This document shows positions 41,509-51,101 of a stretch of DNA of 64,000 nucleotides, in pieces. Where the stretch lies: contig NZ_JOAP01000035.1 in NCBI RefSeq assembly GCF_000720475.1, positions 13,698 to 77,697 on the forward strand. The letters run 5' to 3'. This DNA is from Streptomyces aureocirculatus. Its GTDB lineage: Bacteria; Actinomycetota; Actinomycetes; Streptomycetales; Streptomycetaceae. Each line of letters opens with the position of its first letter. Within the stretch, counting starts at the first letter, position 1. The notes beneath the pieces were generated by a model. That model made no database searches. It saw only the letters and a list, made by a program, of their open reading frames with translations, and had not been told where the DNA came from. The translations under genes and the position numbers were made by a program.

Positions 41509-43035
41509 TTACGGGCGGCGGATCGCGTCCGCCGCGGCGGTGGCCGCCGGGCCCGCTGCCAGCTCGGTCTCCAGGAGCTGCTTGCCGAGGAGCTCCGGGT
41601 CCGGCAGGTCCATCGGGTACTCGCCGTCGAAGCAGGCACGGCACAGGTTCGGCTTGTCGATGGTGGTGGCTTCGATCATGCCGTCGATGGAGATGTACGA
41701 GAGCGAGTCGGCGCCGAGCGACGTGCCGATCTCTTCGATGCTCATGCCGTTGGCGATGAGCTCGGCGCGGGTGGCGAAGTCGATGCCGAAGAAGCACGGC
41801 CACTTCACGGGCGGCGAGGAGATCCGGATGTGGACCTCGGCGGCGCCCGCCTCGCGGAGCATCTTGACCAGGGCGCGCTGGGTGTTGCCGCGGACGATCG
41901 AGTCGTCGACGACCACCAGGCGCTTGCCCCTGATGACTTCCTTCAGGGGGTTCAGCTTCAGCCGGATGCCGAGCTGGCGAATGGTCTGCGAGGGCTGGAT
42001 GAAGGTCCGGCCGACATAGGCGTTCTTGACCAGGCCCGCGCCGAAGGGGATGCCGGACGCCTCCGCGTACCCGATCGCGGCGGGGGTGCCTGACTCCGGG
42101 GTCGCTATGACGAGGTCGGCGTCGACCGGGGCCTCGGCCGCGAGCTTGCGGCCCATCTCGACCCGCGAGAGGTAGACGTTGCGGCCCGCGATGTCGGTGT
42201 CGGGGCGCGCCAGGTACACGTACTCGAAGACACAGCCCTTGGGCTTCGCTTCTGCGAATCGGGAGGTGCGCAGGCCGTTCTCGTCGATGGCGACGAACTC
42301 GCCGGGCTCGATCTCGCGCACATAGCTGGCGCCGCAGATGTCGAGGGCCGCGCTCTCGGAGGCGACCACCCAGCCGCGCTCCAGGCGGCCGAGCACCAGC
42401 GGGCGGATGCCCTGCGGGTCGCGGCCCGCGTACAGCGTGTGCTCGTCCATGAAGACCAGGCTGAAGGCGCCCTGGACCTGGGGAAGCACCACGCCCGCGG
42501 CTTCCTCGACGGTCAGCGGCTTGCCGTCGGCGTCGGTCTGCGCGGCGAGCAGGGCCGTGAGCAGGTCCGTGTCGTTGGTGGCCGCCACGCGCGTGGTGCG
42601 GCCCTCCTGCTTGGGCAGCTCGGCGACCATCTCGGCGAGCTGCGCCGTGTTGACGAGGTTGCCGTTGTGGCCGAGGGCGATGGAGCCGTGGGCCGTCGCG
42701 CGGAAGGTGGGCTGGGCGTTCTCCCAGACGGAGGCTCCAGTGGTGGAGTAGCGGGCGTGACCGACCGCGATGTGTCCCTGGAGAGAACCGAGCGAGGTCT
42801 CGTCGAAGACCTGGGACACCAGGCCCATGTCCTTGAAGACGAGGATCTGGGAGCCGTTGCTGACCGCGATTCCCGCGGATTCCTGGCCCCGATGCTGGAG
42901 GGCGTAGAGCCCGAAGTACGTGAGCTTTGCGACCTCTTCGCCCGGAGCCCAGACACCGAAGACGCCACAAGCGTCCTGGGGGCCTTTCTCGCCGGGGAAC
43001 AGATCGTGATTGAGTCGACCGTCACCACGTGGCAC
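41509..43035 (-). CDS. purF: Amidophosphoribosyltransferase
   Basis: The 508-aa enzyme makes phosphoribosylamine from PRPP and glutamine, the committed step of purine synthesis. The catalytic Cys23 follows a 22-residue propeptide (QDACGVFGV), which must be removed to expose it. VVVDDSIVRGNTQRALV (about residue 365) is the PRPP-binding loop, and the C-terminus has LCRACFDGEYPM. GTG 43035 lacks a Shine-Dalgarno sequence; a -10 element ends 7 nt before it, so a leaderless mRNA is likely. It is followed by purM. Confidence 0.97.
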   Translation of the reverse strand: MPRGDGRLNHDLFPGEKGPQDACGVFGVWAPGEEVAKLTYFGLYALQHRGQESAGIAVSNGSQILVFKDMGLVSQVFDETSLGSLQGHIAVGHARYSTTGASVWENAQPTFRATAHGSIALGHNGNLVNTAQLAEMVAELPKQEGRTTRVAATNDTDLLTALLAAQTDADGKPLTVEEAAGVVLPQVQGAFSLVFMDEHTLYAGRDPQGIRPLVLGRLERGWVVASESAALDICGASYVREIEPGEFVAIDENGLRTSRFAEAKPKGCVFEYVYLARPDTDIAGRNVYLSRVEMGRKLAAEAPVDADLVIATPESGTPAAIGYAEASGIPFGAGLVKNAYVGRTFIQPSQTIRQLGIRLKLNPLKEVIRGKRLVVVDDSIVRGNTQRALVKMLREAGAAEVHIRISSPPVKWPCFFGIDFATRAELIANGMSIEEIGTSLGADSLSYISIDGMIEATTIDKPNLCRACFDGEYPMDLPDPELLGKQLLETELAAGPAATAAADAIRRP

Positions 43036-43042
43036 GACACCG

Positions 43043-43048
43043 AGTGTA
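43043..43048 (-). promoter_or_regulatory. -10 element TACACT of purF, leaderless start likely
   Basis: TACACT ends 7 nt before GTG 43035, and TTCGGA lies 18 bp further upstream as a -35. Between them is the palindrome gaccagtggtc, a possible operator. Confidence 0.6.
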
Positions 43049-43162
43049 GGCGAGATCGACCACTGGTCCGAATTGGGGATACGGGGTCGGTACGGAGGGT
43101 GAGCGTGCCGCCGGCGGCGTCAGCCGTGCGGCACGCCTGTGAACTGCGACGACAGCCTTCCC

Positions 43163-43990
43163 CTAGCCGGTTGCTTGCGCCTTCACCACCGTCTCGCCGG
43201 TCGTCAGCGTCAGCGTGCGGTGGTCCACCGCGTACTCGACCTTGCCCTCGAACAGCTTCAGGAGCGTGCGCTCGGTCGGCATCACGTCGCCGGGGCACAT
43301 CTTCCGGGTCACCCTCGGCATGCCAAGCGCGATCTTGCCGTCCCGGGCGTCGGCGTCCGCGGTGACCGCGTTGCAGCCCAGGTTGCCCCGGACCGTGCCG
43401 TCCTTGCCGAAGGTCAGCTTGACCTTGTCGTTCAGGGCCTTCGGCAGGGAGGTCGCCGCGCCCTTGTCCCCGACCGAGGTCACGGTCCACTCGGTGCCCT
43501 TCAGCGGGGCACCGGACTCCGCGCTCAGCGCGATGCGGTCGCCTTCCGCCGTCGTCAGCGTCAGGCGTTCGTCGTCCACCTTCGCCTTGAGCTTGCCGTC
43601 CATGGCGCGGGCCAGGCGCTTCTCGAAGTCCAGGGCATCGCACGCCATCTCGGTGTGCGGGCCCGGCTCGAAGTGGACGGTGTCGCCTTCCACCGAAGCC
43701 TTGGCGCCGTATCCGTTGCAGCCGAAGTTGCCGCCGGTACCGCCCTTGCCGCCGAACTTCACGTAGGCGCCGCTGGGTGCCTGGTGTTTCCTGCCGTCGA
43801 CCGTGAGGCTGTCCACGTTCCAGCGCACGCCGGTCAGGGGTGCGTCCGTGCCGCCCTTGCCGGGGGTTTCCTTGCCGGAGCCCGCTTTGTCGGAACCGCC
43901 GTCGCCGGAGCCGGACTCCGAGCCGCAGGCAGCGAGCAGCCCGGCTGCGGCGATGGCGGTGAGGGTCTGGGTCACACGCTGCTTGTACAT
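43163..43990 (-). CDS. Lipoprotein with two META domains
   Basis: The 275-aa product starts MYKQRVTQTLTAIAAAGLLA and then ACGSESG, a lipoprotein signal with lipobox LAAC. After a Gly/Ser/Lys-rich linker it has two META (HslJ-like) domains: GVRWNVDSLTVDG...GGNFGCNGYG and GTEWTVTSVGDKG...RGNLGCNAVTA. META domains occur in heat-stress and cell-envelope proteins; the exact role here is unknown. No Shine-Dalgarno sequence is obvious. It lies upstream of purF but purF has its own promoter. Confidence 0.87.
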   Translation of the reverse strand: MYKQRVTQTLTAIAAAGLLAACGSESGSGDGGSDKAGSGKETPGKGGTDAPLTGVRWNVDSLTVDGRKHQAPSGAYVKFGGKGGTGGNFGCNGYGAKASVEGDTVHFEPGPHTEMACDALDFEKRLARAMDGKLKAKVDDERLTLTTAEGDRIALSAESGAPLKGTEWTVTSVGDKGAATSLPKALNDKVKLTFGKDGTVRGNLGCNAVTADADARDGKIALGMPRVTRKMCPGDVMPTERTLLKLFEGKVEYAVDHRTLTLTTGETVVKAQATG

Positions 43991-44046
43991 GTCATTGTGA
44001 CGAGGCGGGTCCGGGACCGGTTCCCCTGCCGTGCGTGCCGCCGGCT

Positions 44047-44847
44047 TCAGGACATGATCGGCAGGAGCCCGCTCAGGTCGGCCCGTTCGCCGCTCGCGCT
44101 GACCTGTGCCGCCGCCCGCGCCGCCGCCCAGGTCGTGCGCCCCGTCGCCAGCCTGATCCAGGTCAGCGGGTCCGTCTCGACCACGTTCGGCGGGGTGCCG
44201 CGCGTGTGCCGAGGGCCCTCCACGCACTGCACCACCGCGTACGGCGGCACGCGGACCTCCACCGCGCCGCCGGGGGCCTTCGCGGCCAGGGCGTCCGTGA
44301 GCAGGCGGGTGCAGGCGGCCAGGGCCTGGCGGTCGTACGGGACGTCGAGGCCGGGTAGCGCGGCGTTCAAGTCGTCGGTGTGGACGATCAGTTCCACGGT
44401 GCGGGTGACCATGAAGTCGGCGAGCGTCATGCCGCCGAAGCGGGAGGGCACCAGGCGGGTGCCGGGGGCCTCGGGGAGGGTGTCCGCCAGGCGGGCGGTG
44501 GTGTCCGCGAACAGGGCGTCCAGCGGGGTGTTCGCCGCGGCGGTCAGGGCGTGTACGTCCTCGTCCACCTGGTTCGCCGCGGACGATGTCCGGAACGGCC
44601 AGTCCTCGAGCGGGACTTCCAGCTTCTCCGGCTCGGGTGTCTCCAGGTAGCGGGCCAGGGTGCCGAGCACCATCGTGAGGTGCGCGGCCAGTTCGCGTAT
44701 GGTCCAGTCGCCCAGGCGGGTGGGCGCGGCGAGTTGCTCCGGGGTGAGGCCCGCGATCGCTTCGCGCACCGTGCCGAACTGGGTGAGCACGGCTGTGCGG
44801 ATCTTCGTCTGGTCGTAGCTGCGGGTGCGCTTCTTGGCCGGGGGCAT
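44047..44847 (-). CDS. Mycothiol-dependent maleylpyruvate isomerase-like protein
   Basis: The 266-aa protein has the DinB/maleylpyruvate-isomerase N-terminal helix bundle (LTPEQLAAPTRLGDWTIREL; AHLTMVLGTLARYLETP) with a metal-binding His in ELAAHLTM and HTDDL. A C-terminal sterol-carrier-like domain follows (GAVEVRVPPYAVVQCV, DPLTWIRLATG). The family uses mycothiol as cofactor in actinomycetes; the substrate here is unknown. It is tandem with the TetR gene upstream (9 bp), so that regulator probably controls it. Confidence 0.83.
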   Translation of the reverse strand: MPPAKKRTRSYDQTKIRTAVLTQFGTVREAIAGLTPEQLAAPTRLGDWTIRELAAHLTMVLGTLARYLETPEPEKLEVPLEDWPFRTSSAANQVDEDVHALTAAANTPLDALFADTTARLADTLPEAPGTRLVPSRFGGMTLADFMVTRTVELIVHTDDLNAALPGLDVPYDRQALAACTRLLTDALAAKAPGGAVEVRVPPYAVVQCVEGPRHTRGTPPNVVETDPLTWIRLATGRTTWAAARAAAQVSASGERADLSGLLPIMS

Positions 44848-44856
44848 GGGGGGAGC

Positions 44857-45549
44857 CTATGCCTTGACCGCGTATCCGCTGAGCCCCTTTTCCACCAGGG
44901 CGAAGGCGTTCCTTGCGAGGGTCGCCGCGTCGGCGGCGACCTCGTTGAGCGGGGTGCCGGCCATGCGGCGGCGGTGCACTTCGGCGAACACGGCGTTGCG
45001 GACGCCGAACAACTGGGCGGCGGCGACCTCGGCGAGGACGGCGTCGCCCGTTTCCTCGGCGAGGGCGGTGGCCAGGAGTTGCTGGCTGCGGTGGTGGAAG
45101 GCGTGGGCGCGGTGCAGGAGTACGGGGGTCTCGGTGACCAGGCGCAGGACCTGGAGGGTGCGGGGGCTGTCGCTGAGGCCTACGGAGGGGTCGCGGGCCT
45201 CGATCAGGTCCAGGAGTTGGCGGCGCAGGGCGTCGGCGGCGGATTCGCCGGGGGCGCGGGTACGGACGGCTTCGGCGGCGTCGGACACGTGCTCTTCCAT
45301 GGGGGCGAGGAGTACGTCTTCCTTCGTGCCGAAGTAGTTGAAGACGGTCATCTTCGAGACGTCCGCGGCGGCTGCGATCTCGGCGACGGACACCTTGTCG
45401 AAGCCGCGCTCTACGAAGAGGTCCACCGCGGCGTGCCAGATCCGGGAGGCGGTCTGCCGCTTCTTGCGCTCCCGGAGGCCGGGGGTGGGGGCGGGGGCAG
45501 GGGCGGGGGTTGTCGGCTTGTGCGCCGCTGCGGGTCTCCGTGCTGGCAT
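44857..45549 (-). CDS. TetR-family transcriptional regulator
   Basis: The 230-aa protein has a TetR helix-turn-helix (RIWHAAVDLFVERGFDKVSV, then AEIAAAADVSKMTVFNYFGT; about residues 35-75) after a Pro/Ala-rich N-terminus. The C-terminal ligand domain is unclassified. The frame allows ATG 45555 or 45549; I chose 45549 because a CATAAT -10 ends 6 nt before it and no Shine-Dalgarno sequence exists, which suggests a leaderless mRNA. It probably regulates itself and the isomerase-like gene downstream. Confidence 0.87.
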   Translation of the reverse strand: MPARRPAAAHKPTTPAPAPAPTPGLRERKKRQTASRIWHAAVDLFVERGFDKVSVAEIAAAADVSKMTVFNYFGTKEDVLLAPMEEHVSDAAEAVRTRAPGESAADALRRQLLDLIEARDPSVGLSDSPRTLQVLRLVTETPVLLHRAHAFHHRSQQLLATALAEETGDAVLAEVAAAQLFGVRNAVFAEVHRRRMAGTPLNEVAADAATLARNAFALVEKGLSGYAVKA

Positions 45550-45555
45550 GGGCAT

Positions 45556-45561
45556 ATTATG
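45556..45561 (-). promoter_or_regulatory. -10 element CATAAT of the TetR gene
   Basis: CATAAT is directly before ATG 45555 and 6 nt before ATG 45549. The surrounding sequence has short inverted arms (atatt...aatat), a possible TetR operator. Confidence 0.5.
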
Positions 45562-45593
45562 CCAGGATGAAATATTGACCTAGGACATGTTTG

Positions 45594-45899
45594 ACACGGT
45601 TTTCGCCTTTCCGTTTGTGGGGGTGGCGGGGTCGTGGCGGTATGGCCGTGCTCGCGTAGTGGACACTGCCTCGTTCACCGCGCCGTAAGTGTGTCGCTTG
45701 GCACGCTGCGCTCGGTCATACCGCCACGACCCCTCCGGTTCGATCGCGACTTCCCGCTCGTCTGTGGCTCCCGCCGCGGCCAACTACCCCGCCCTCGCTG
45801 TGGGCAACTGGTCCGCCAGGGGCGAGGGGGGTACCTCCCTGCTCGAGCGGAGCCGAGAGCTTGGGGGAGGGTGGGCACAGCCCTGCTGCCGGGTGCCCG
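45594..45899. repeat. Dispersed repeat copy 2 with a nested small element
   Basis: Inverted copy of 28945-29238. The core with 17-bp terminal inverted repeats is at 45628-45733. At about 45824-45870 this copy has some 45 bp (containing gctcgagcggagccgagagc) that copy 1 lacks; its ends are complementary, and similar short elements are common in Streptomyces genomes (recalled). Confidence 0.85.
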
Positions 45900-46778
45900 T
45901 TATGTAGGGAGAGGGGTGTCGCCCAACCCAGCGGCCACGGACTGGTCCGGCGTGAATACCTCCCGGTTGGCGGGTACGCCGAGACCCCGCCAGCGGAACG
46001 GCACCCCCTTGGCCGTGTCCAGGTCCGGCCCGTCCATCAACTGGAAGTGGACGTGCGGCTCAGTGGAGTTGCCGGAGTTGCCGCAGCGGGCGATGACCTG
46101 ACCCGCCCGGACACGTTCCCCGACGCGTACGGCGAGCGAACCGCGCTGCACATGCGCGTACATGGCGTACGTACCGCCGCCAAGGTCCAGTACCACGGTA
46201 TTGCCGACCACCCGGCGAGCCGGGGCCACGCCACGCACCGTGCCCTCGACGAAGAAGAAGTAGAGCAGCGCGAGCAGCGAGTTGCGGCTGAAGTGGTCCC
46301 GCTGGACGTCCTCCGCGTGGACCACCGTCGCGTCCGCGACAGCGAGCAGCGGCGCCCCGAAGGCGGGGAACGCACGGGGGCGGCGGGCGATCGGCCACAG
46401 CCAGGCGAAGCCAGGGCGGGCACCCTTCCCGGACTCCTCCGGCTCGGCCGTGATGTCGATGGCGTACGTCTGCGCCAGGGCATGGGTGCCGTGGCTCGGC
46501 ACCTTGTCGGCCGGGCTGTTGAGCGCCGACCAACGGCCGGTGACCGGCGCCTCCACCTCGACGGCCGCCGGCGGCGCGGTCGCGATCTGCCGCCGCGCCG
46601 CCCGCCCCAGCAGCAGGCTGAGCCCGATGGCGGCCACCGCGGGCAGCCAGCCCAACCAGTAGTTGTACGGAAGGTCCACGAAGAACCCGGCGACCGCCTG
46701 CACGAAGAAGGCCAGCCACAGGACGCGTCTGAGGACAACGGTCAGTTTGCGTATGGACACGGTGGATGTGGTTGACAC
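45900..46778 (-). CDS. Membrane-bound M23-family peptidase
   Basis: The 292-aa protein has two N-terminal hydrophobic segments (VLRRVLWLAFFVQAVAGFFV; LGWLPAVAAIGLSLLLG), a linker and a C-terminal M23 domain. GNTVVLDLGGGTYAMYAHVQ and GNSTEPHVHFQLMDGP contain the HxH zinc motif. The first zinc His could be in SHGTHALAQTYAIDI. It would cut peptidoglycan peptides at the membrane surface. GTG 46778 is the start; the gene lies downstream of the ArsR gene with a 38-bp gap, and they may be co-transcribed. Confidence 0.82.
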   Translation of the reverse strand: MSTTSTVSIRKLTVVLRRVLWLAFFVQAVAGFFVDLPYNYWLGWLPAVAAIGLSLLLGRAARRQIATAPPAAVEVEAPVTGRWSALNSPADKVPSHGTHALAQTYAIDITAEPEESGKGARPGFAWLWPIARRPRAFPAFGAPLLAVADATVVHAEDVQRDHFSRNSLLALLYFFFVEGTVRGVAPARRVVGNTVVLDLGGGTYAMYAHVQRGSLAVRVGERVRAGQVIARCGNSGNSTEPHVHFQLMDGPDLDTAKGVPFRWRGLGVPANREVFTPDQSVAAGLGDTPLPT

Positions 46779-46816
46779 GGTTGTTCCCCCTGGCGATTCG
46801 TCGCGTGCGTGTGACT

Positions 46817-47326
46817 TCAGGCAGGGCGCGCCGCGGTCAGGACCACGAGGAGCGGCACCACCCGCCCCGCCGGAACCTCGTAGCGGCCGCGAGCCGTGGT
46901 GTGCAGCCAGCCCGCGCCGGTCAGATGGCGCAGGTGGTGGTAGATCTGGCCGGTCGTGCCGACCTCGTCGAGCGCGGCCAGTTCCGCGGCGGTGCGCCGG
47001 CCGCCGAGGATCTCCCGGAGCAGCCGCAGCCGTACGGGATGGCCCAGCGCGGCCAGTGAATCGGCGGCCTCGGTCCAGTCGCCGTCCAGGAGCACCTCGG
47101 TGAACTGGCCGGTCTGCCAGTCGTACCGCTCGCCCGTCGGGAGCCGCACCGTACCCGTGTACAGCACGCCACCGTCGGCCGCCCGGTGCTGGGCGAGCTG
47201 CGCCTTGAGGCCCTCAAGGGCCCAGAAGTCGCTCTCGCTCACGGAGGGCGCGTCCACGTCGCGGTCCGCGCCCTCCAGCGCCGCCATGCGCCGCTCCAGC
47301 TCGGCGACGCGCTCTTCCAGCTCCAT
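46817..47326 (-). CDS. ArsR-family transcriptional regulator
   Basis: The 169-aa protein begins with a coiled coil (MELEERVAELERRMAALEGA) and carries an ArsR winged helix at about residues 85-150 (LAALGHPVRLRLLREILGG, then GTTGQIYHHLRHLTGAGWLH). No metal-binding Cys pair is visible. A perfect palindrome immediately upstream is the likely autoregulatory operator. It probably controls the M23 peptidase gene that follows. Confidence 0.85.
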   Translation of the reverse strand: MELEERVAELERRMAALEGADRDVDAPSVSESDFWALEGLKAQLAQHRAADGGVLYTGTVRLPTGERYDWQTGQFTEVLLDGDWTEAADSLAALGHPVRLRLLREILGGRRTAAELAALDEVGTTGQIYHHLRHLTGAGWLHTTARGRYEVPAGRVVPLLVVLTAARPA

Positions 47327-47334
47327 GATCGTAG

Positions 47335-47352
47335 GTTACGTAATTACGTAAC
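47335..47352. promoter_or_regulatory. Perfect 18-bp palindrome, likely ArsR operator
   Basis: gttacgtaattacgtaac is fully self-complementary and lies 8 bp before the ArsR start codon, where it would overlap the promoter. Its AT content contrasts with the GC-rich surroundings. Confidence 0.8.
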
Positions 47353-47406
47353 TTCCGACAAGGATGTTTGGGTGAGGATTGGTTTGGGGGTGCGATTCAC
47401 TACAGC

Positions 47407-47449
47407 AGAGCCCCCGGCCGGGATCCGAACTGGTCCGGGCGGGGGCTCT
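47407..47449 (-). terminator. Terminator of the purSQL unit
   Basis: 16-nt arms with one mismatch (agagcccccg.../...cgggggctct) lie about 25 bp past the purL stop. Confidence 0.75.
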
Positions 47450-47472
47450 GGCTTGGCGAGTGCAGGGGTCGG

Positions 47473-49752
47473 TCAGGCGAACAGGCCCGGGATCGTCTGC
47501 GTGTGCGCCGTCCGCAGCTCCTCCAGGGGCAGCGCGAACTCGCCCTGCACCTCGACCACCGCGTTCGCGTCGGACACCGTGCCGTCCACCACGCCGATGC
47601 GCGTGGCCGGCAGGCCCCGCGCGCCGCACATGTCGGTGAAGCGCAGTTCCTCGCTGCGGGGCACGGAGACGACCGCGCGGCCCGCGGACTCGCTGAGGAG
47701 GAACGTGAAGGCGTCCAGGTCGTCCGGTACCACCAGGCGGGCGCCGGTGCCGCCGCGCAGGCAGGACTCGACGACCGCCTGGATCAGGCCGCCGTCCGAG
47801 AGGTCGTGCGCGGCGTCGATCATGCCGTCCCGGGACGCCGAGATCAGGATCTCCGCGAGAAGGCGCTCGCGCTCCAGGTCGACCTTGGGCGGCAGGCCGC
47901 CGAGGTGGTCGTGCACGACCTGCGACCAGGCCGAGCCGCCGAACTCCTCGTGCGTCTCGCCGAGCAGGTAGAGGAGCTGGCCCTCTTCCTTGAACGCGAT
48001 CGGCGTGCGGCGCGTGACGTCGTCGATCACGCCGAGCACGGCGACGACCGGGGTCGGGTGGATCGCCGTCTCACCGGTCTGGTTGTAGAGCGAGACGTTG
48101 CCGCCGGTCACCGGGGTGCCGAGCTGGAGGCAGGCGTCCGCGAGACCGCGCGTGGCCTCCGCGAACTGCCACATCACGTCCGGGTCCTCGGGCGAACCGA
48201 AGTTCAGGCAGTTGGAGATGGCGAGCGGCTTGGCGCCGGACGCCGCGACGTTGCGGTACGACTCCGCGAGCGCCAGTTGCGCGCCCGCGTACGGGTCCAG
48301 CTTCGCGTACCGGCCGTTGCCGTCCGTCGCCATCGCCACGCCCAGGTTCGTGTCCTCGTCGACGCGGACCATGCCCGCGTCCTCGGGCTGCGCGAGGATC
48401 GTGTTGCCCTGGACGAAGCGGTCGTACTGGTCCGTGATCCACGCCTTCGAAGCCTGGTTCGGGGAGGCGATCAGCTTGAGGACCTGGTCGCGCAGTTCGG
48501 TGGCGTTCGCCGGGCGCGGGAGTTTGTTGGCGTCGTCGGCCTGGAGTGCGTCCTGCCAGGTCGGGCGCGCGTAGGGGCGCTGGTACACCGGGCCCTCGTG
48601 CGCCACCGTGCGCGGCGGCACGTCCACGATCTGCTCGCCGTGCCAGAAGATCTCCAGGCGCTCGCCCTCCGTCACCTCACCGATGACGGTCGCGATGACG
48701 TCCCACTTCTCGCAGATCTCCATGAACCGGTCGACCTTGCCCGGTTCGACGACCGCGCACATGCGCTCCTGCGACTCGCTCATGAGGATTTCCTCGGGAG
48801 AGAGTGTGGAATCGCGAAGCGGGACCGTGTCCAGGTCGACGCGCATACCGCCGGAGCCTGCCGAGGCCAGCTCGCTGGTGGCGCAGGAGAGCCCTGCGCC
48901 GCCCAGGTCCTGGATGCCCGCTACCAGGTTCTCCTTGAAGATCTCCAGGGTGCACTCGATCAGGAGTTTTTCCTGGAAGGGGTCGCCTACCTGGACCGCC
49001 GGGCGATTGGCGGTGACCCCGTCGGGATCGGCTGCCTCGAAGGTCTCCGAGGCCAGTACGGAGACGCCGCCGATGCCGTCGCCGCCCGTGCGGGCCCCGT
49101 ACAGGATGACCTTGTTGCCCGTGCCCGACGCCTTCGCGAGGTGGATGTCCTCGTGCTTCATGACGCCGATGCAGCCCGCGTTGACCAGCGGGTTGCCCTG
49201 GTAACAGGAGTCGAAGACGACCTCGCCGCCGATGTTCGGCAGGCCCAGGCAGTTGCCGTAGCCGCCGATGCCCGCGACCACACCCGGGAGCACGCGCTTG
49301 GTGTCGGGGTGGTCCGCGGCGCCGAAGCGCAGCGGGTCCACGACCGCGACCGGGCGCGCGCCCATCGCGAGGATGTCGCGCACGATGCCGCCGACACCGG
49401 TCGCCGCGCCCTGGTACGGCTCGATGTAGCTGGGGTGGTTGTGCGACTCGACCTTGAAGGTGACCGCGTAGCCCTGGCCTACGTCGACGACGCCCGCGTT
49501 CTCGCCGATGCCGACGAGCATCGCGTCGTTGGCGGGGACCTTCTCGCCGAACTGCTTCAGATGCACCTTGCTGCTCTTGTACGAGCAGTGCTCGGACCAC
49601 ATGACCGAGTACATGGCGAGTTCGGCACCGGTCGGGCGGCGGCCGAGGATCTCGCGGATGCGCTCGTACTCGTCCGGCTTCAGGCCGAGGTCCGCCCAGG
49701 GCTGGCCGGCCTCGGGGGTCTGCTCGGCGTTCTTGACGGTGTCCAGGGTCAT
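47473..49752 (-). CDS. purL: FGAM synthase large subunit PurL
   Basis: The 759-aa protein is the small, Gram-positive-type PurL, which needs PurQ (glutaminase) and Pur[20 protein letters not shown] (about residue 50) is the conserved catalytic His region. [20 protein letters not shown] and [24 protein letters not shown] Gly loops bind ATP. ATG 49752 overlaps the purQ stop as ATGA, so the two are translationally coupled. It converts FGAR to FGAM. Confidence 0.97.
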   Translation of the reverse strand: MTLDTVKNAEQTPEAGQPWADLGLKPDEYERIREILGRRPTGAELAMYSVMWSEHCSYKSSKVHLKQFGEKVPANDAMLVGIGENAGVVDVGQGYAVTFKVESHNHPSYIEPYQGAATGVGGIVRDILAMGARPVAVVDPLRFGAADHPDTKRVLPGVVAGIGGYGNCLGLPNIGGEVVFDSCYQGNPLVNAGCIGVMKHEDIHLAKASGTGNKVILYGARTGGDGIGGVSVLASETFEAADPDGVTANRPAVQVGDPFQEKLLIECTLEIFKENLVAGIQDLGGAGLSCATSELASAGSGGMRVDLDTVPLRDSTLSPEEILMSESQERMCAVVEPGKVDRFMEICEKWDVIATVIGEVTEGERLEIFWHGEQIVDVPPRTVAHEGPVYQRPYARPTWQDALQADDANKLPRPANATELRDQVLKLIASPNQASKAWITDQYDRFVQGNTILAQPEDAGMVRVDEDTNLGVAMATDGNGRYAKLDPYAGAQLALAESYRNVAASGAKPLAISNCLNFGSPEDPDVMWQFAEATRGLADACLQLGTPVTGGNVSLYNQTGETAIHPTPVVAVLGVIDDVTRRTPIAFKEEGQLLYLLGETHEEFGGSAWSQVVHDHLGGLPPKVDLERERLLAEILISASRDGMIDAAHDLSDGGLIQAVVESCLRGGTGARLVVPDDLDAFTFLLSESAGRAVVSVPRSEELRFTDMCGARGLPATRIGVVDGTVSDANAVVEVQGEFALPLEELRTAHTQTIPGLFA

Positions 49753-50432
49753 CGTGCACCCACCAGGTTCTTCAGGATCGAGGTGAAGAAGCCGAGGCCG
49801 TCCGTGCGGCCCGTGCCCACGAGGGGCTCCACGGCGTGCTCGGGGTGCGGCATCAGGCCCACCACGTTCCCGGCCTCGTTCGTGATGCCGGCGATGTCGC
49901 GCAGCGAGCCGTTCGGGTTCACGTCCAGGTACCGGAAGGCGACCCGGCCCTCGGCCTCAAGCATGTCGAGGGTGCGCTCGTCCGCCACGTACCGCCCGTC
50001 GATGTTCTTCAGCGGGATCGAGATCTCCTGGCCGGTCTCGTAATCGGCCGTCCAGGCGGTCGAGTTGGTCTCCACGCGCAGCTTCTGGTCACGGCAGATG
50101 AAGTGCAGGTGGTTGTTGCGCAGCATCGCGCCGGGCAGCAGGTGCGTCTCGGTCAGGACCTGGAAGCCGTTGCAGATGCCGAGTACCGGCATTCCCGCCT
50201 TGGCCTGCTCGATGACCGACTCCATCACCGGCGAAAAACGGGAGATGGCACCCGCGCGCAGATAGTCGCCGTAGGAGAAACCGCCCGGCAGGACCACCGC
50301 GTCGACCTGCTTCAGGTCCTTGTCGCGGTGCCACAGCGGCACGGCTTCCGCGCCCGCGACACGGACGGCGCGCTGGGTGTCCCTGTCGTCGAGCGTTCCC
50401 GGAAAAGTGACGACTCCGATTCGAGCAGTCAC
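49749..50432 (-). CDS. purQ: FGAM synthase glutaminase subunit PurQ
   Basis: The 227-aa class I glutamine amidotransferase has nucleophile Cys in [11 protein letters not shown] (about residue 87) and the His/Glu pair in [10 protein letters not shown]. It supplies ammonia to PurL. GTG 50432 overlaps the purS stop (GTGA) and its own stop overlaps the purL start. Confidence 0.97.
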   Translation of the reverse strand: MTARIGVVTFPGTLDDRDTQRAVRVAGAEAVPLWHRDKDLKQVDAVVLPGGFSYGDYLRAGAISRFSPVMESVIEQAKAGMPVLGICNGFQVLTETHLLPGAMLRNNHLHFICRDQKLRVETNSTAWTADYETGQEISIPLKNIDGRYVADERTLDMLEAEGRVAFRYLDVNPNGSLRDIAGITNEAGNVVGLMPHPEHAVEPLVGTGRTDGLGFFTSILKNLVGAR

Positions 50433-50692
50433 TTCGCCTCCACCGCGGGCTCTTCGACCTTTACTACGAAGTCCTCGATCACGGTGTTGGCGAGGAAGGT
50501 TTCCGCCAACTCGTGGATACGGGCGAGCGCGGCGTCGTCCACCGGCCCGTCCACCTCGAGTTCGAAGCGCTTTCCCTGACGTACGTCGGAGATCCCCTGG
50601 AATCCGAGGCGCGGCAGTGCACGCTGCACCGCCTGTCCCTGGGGGTCGAGGATCTCCGGCTTGAGCATGACGTCGACTACGACGCGTGCCAC
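50429..50692 (-). CDS. purS: FGAM synthase subunit PurS
   Basis: The 87-aa protein ([20 protein letters not shown]) is a complete PurS, which bridges PurQ and PurL. I chose GTG 50692 because GGGAG lies 5 nt upstream; the GTG two codons earlier is too close to it. A TAGTCT -10-like box is at 50730-50735. purS-purQ-purL are joined by 4-bp overlaps. Confidence 0.95.
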   Translation of the reverse strand: MARVVVDVMLKPEILDPQGQAVQRALPRLGFQGISDVRQGKRFELEVDGPVDDAALARIHELAETFLANTVIEDFVVKVEEPAVEAK

Positions 50693-51101
50693 TGGCACTC
50701 CCGGTGTGTGGTGCTGAGCAGGTTCCTTCAGACTACCCGTACGAAATTTCTACTCGCGTAGATTCGTGGGAACATACGTGACCGCAGTCACTTGACCAGG
50801 GGTCGGCCCGGCGTCGGACAGGACACGTACGCGAAAAATCCTGGAAAAGATCACAGCTCGGCATTGCGTCCGCCGCCCCGCCGCACCACCCTGCTGGAGA
50901 AGCGCCCGGCAAGACCGTATTCTCCCGGGACGCGTCACCGGAACACGCGGTAAGTTTTCCACCGCTCCATCATTCAATGCCAGGCACTGTACAAAGGAAT
51001 TGGCAATAGCCGATACTTTGTCCCATAACTGCCGGACAGTCGGCATCACCGGACGTCGTCGCACGTCAATGCGGTGAGGTCGCACGAAAGGACCGATATT
51101 C
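50693..51101. other. Divergent control region of purS and the lsr2-type gene
   Basis: About 400 bp without a gene, noticeably more AT-rich than the coding sequence (gaaatttc, aattggcaatagc, ttcattcaatgcc). It should hold the promoters of the purSQL operon and lsrL; AT-rich DNA is the preferred target of Lsr2 proteins, so autoregulation is possible. Confidence 0.5.

Noticed and set aside
47368..50043. 891-codon plus-strand frame antisense to purL/purQ
   Set aside because: Fully explained by the purS-purQ-purL operon on the other strand.
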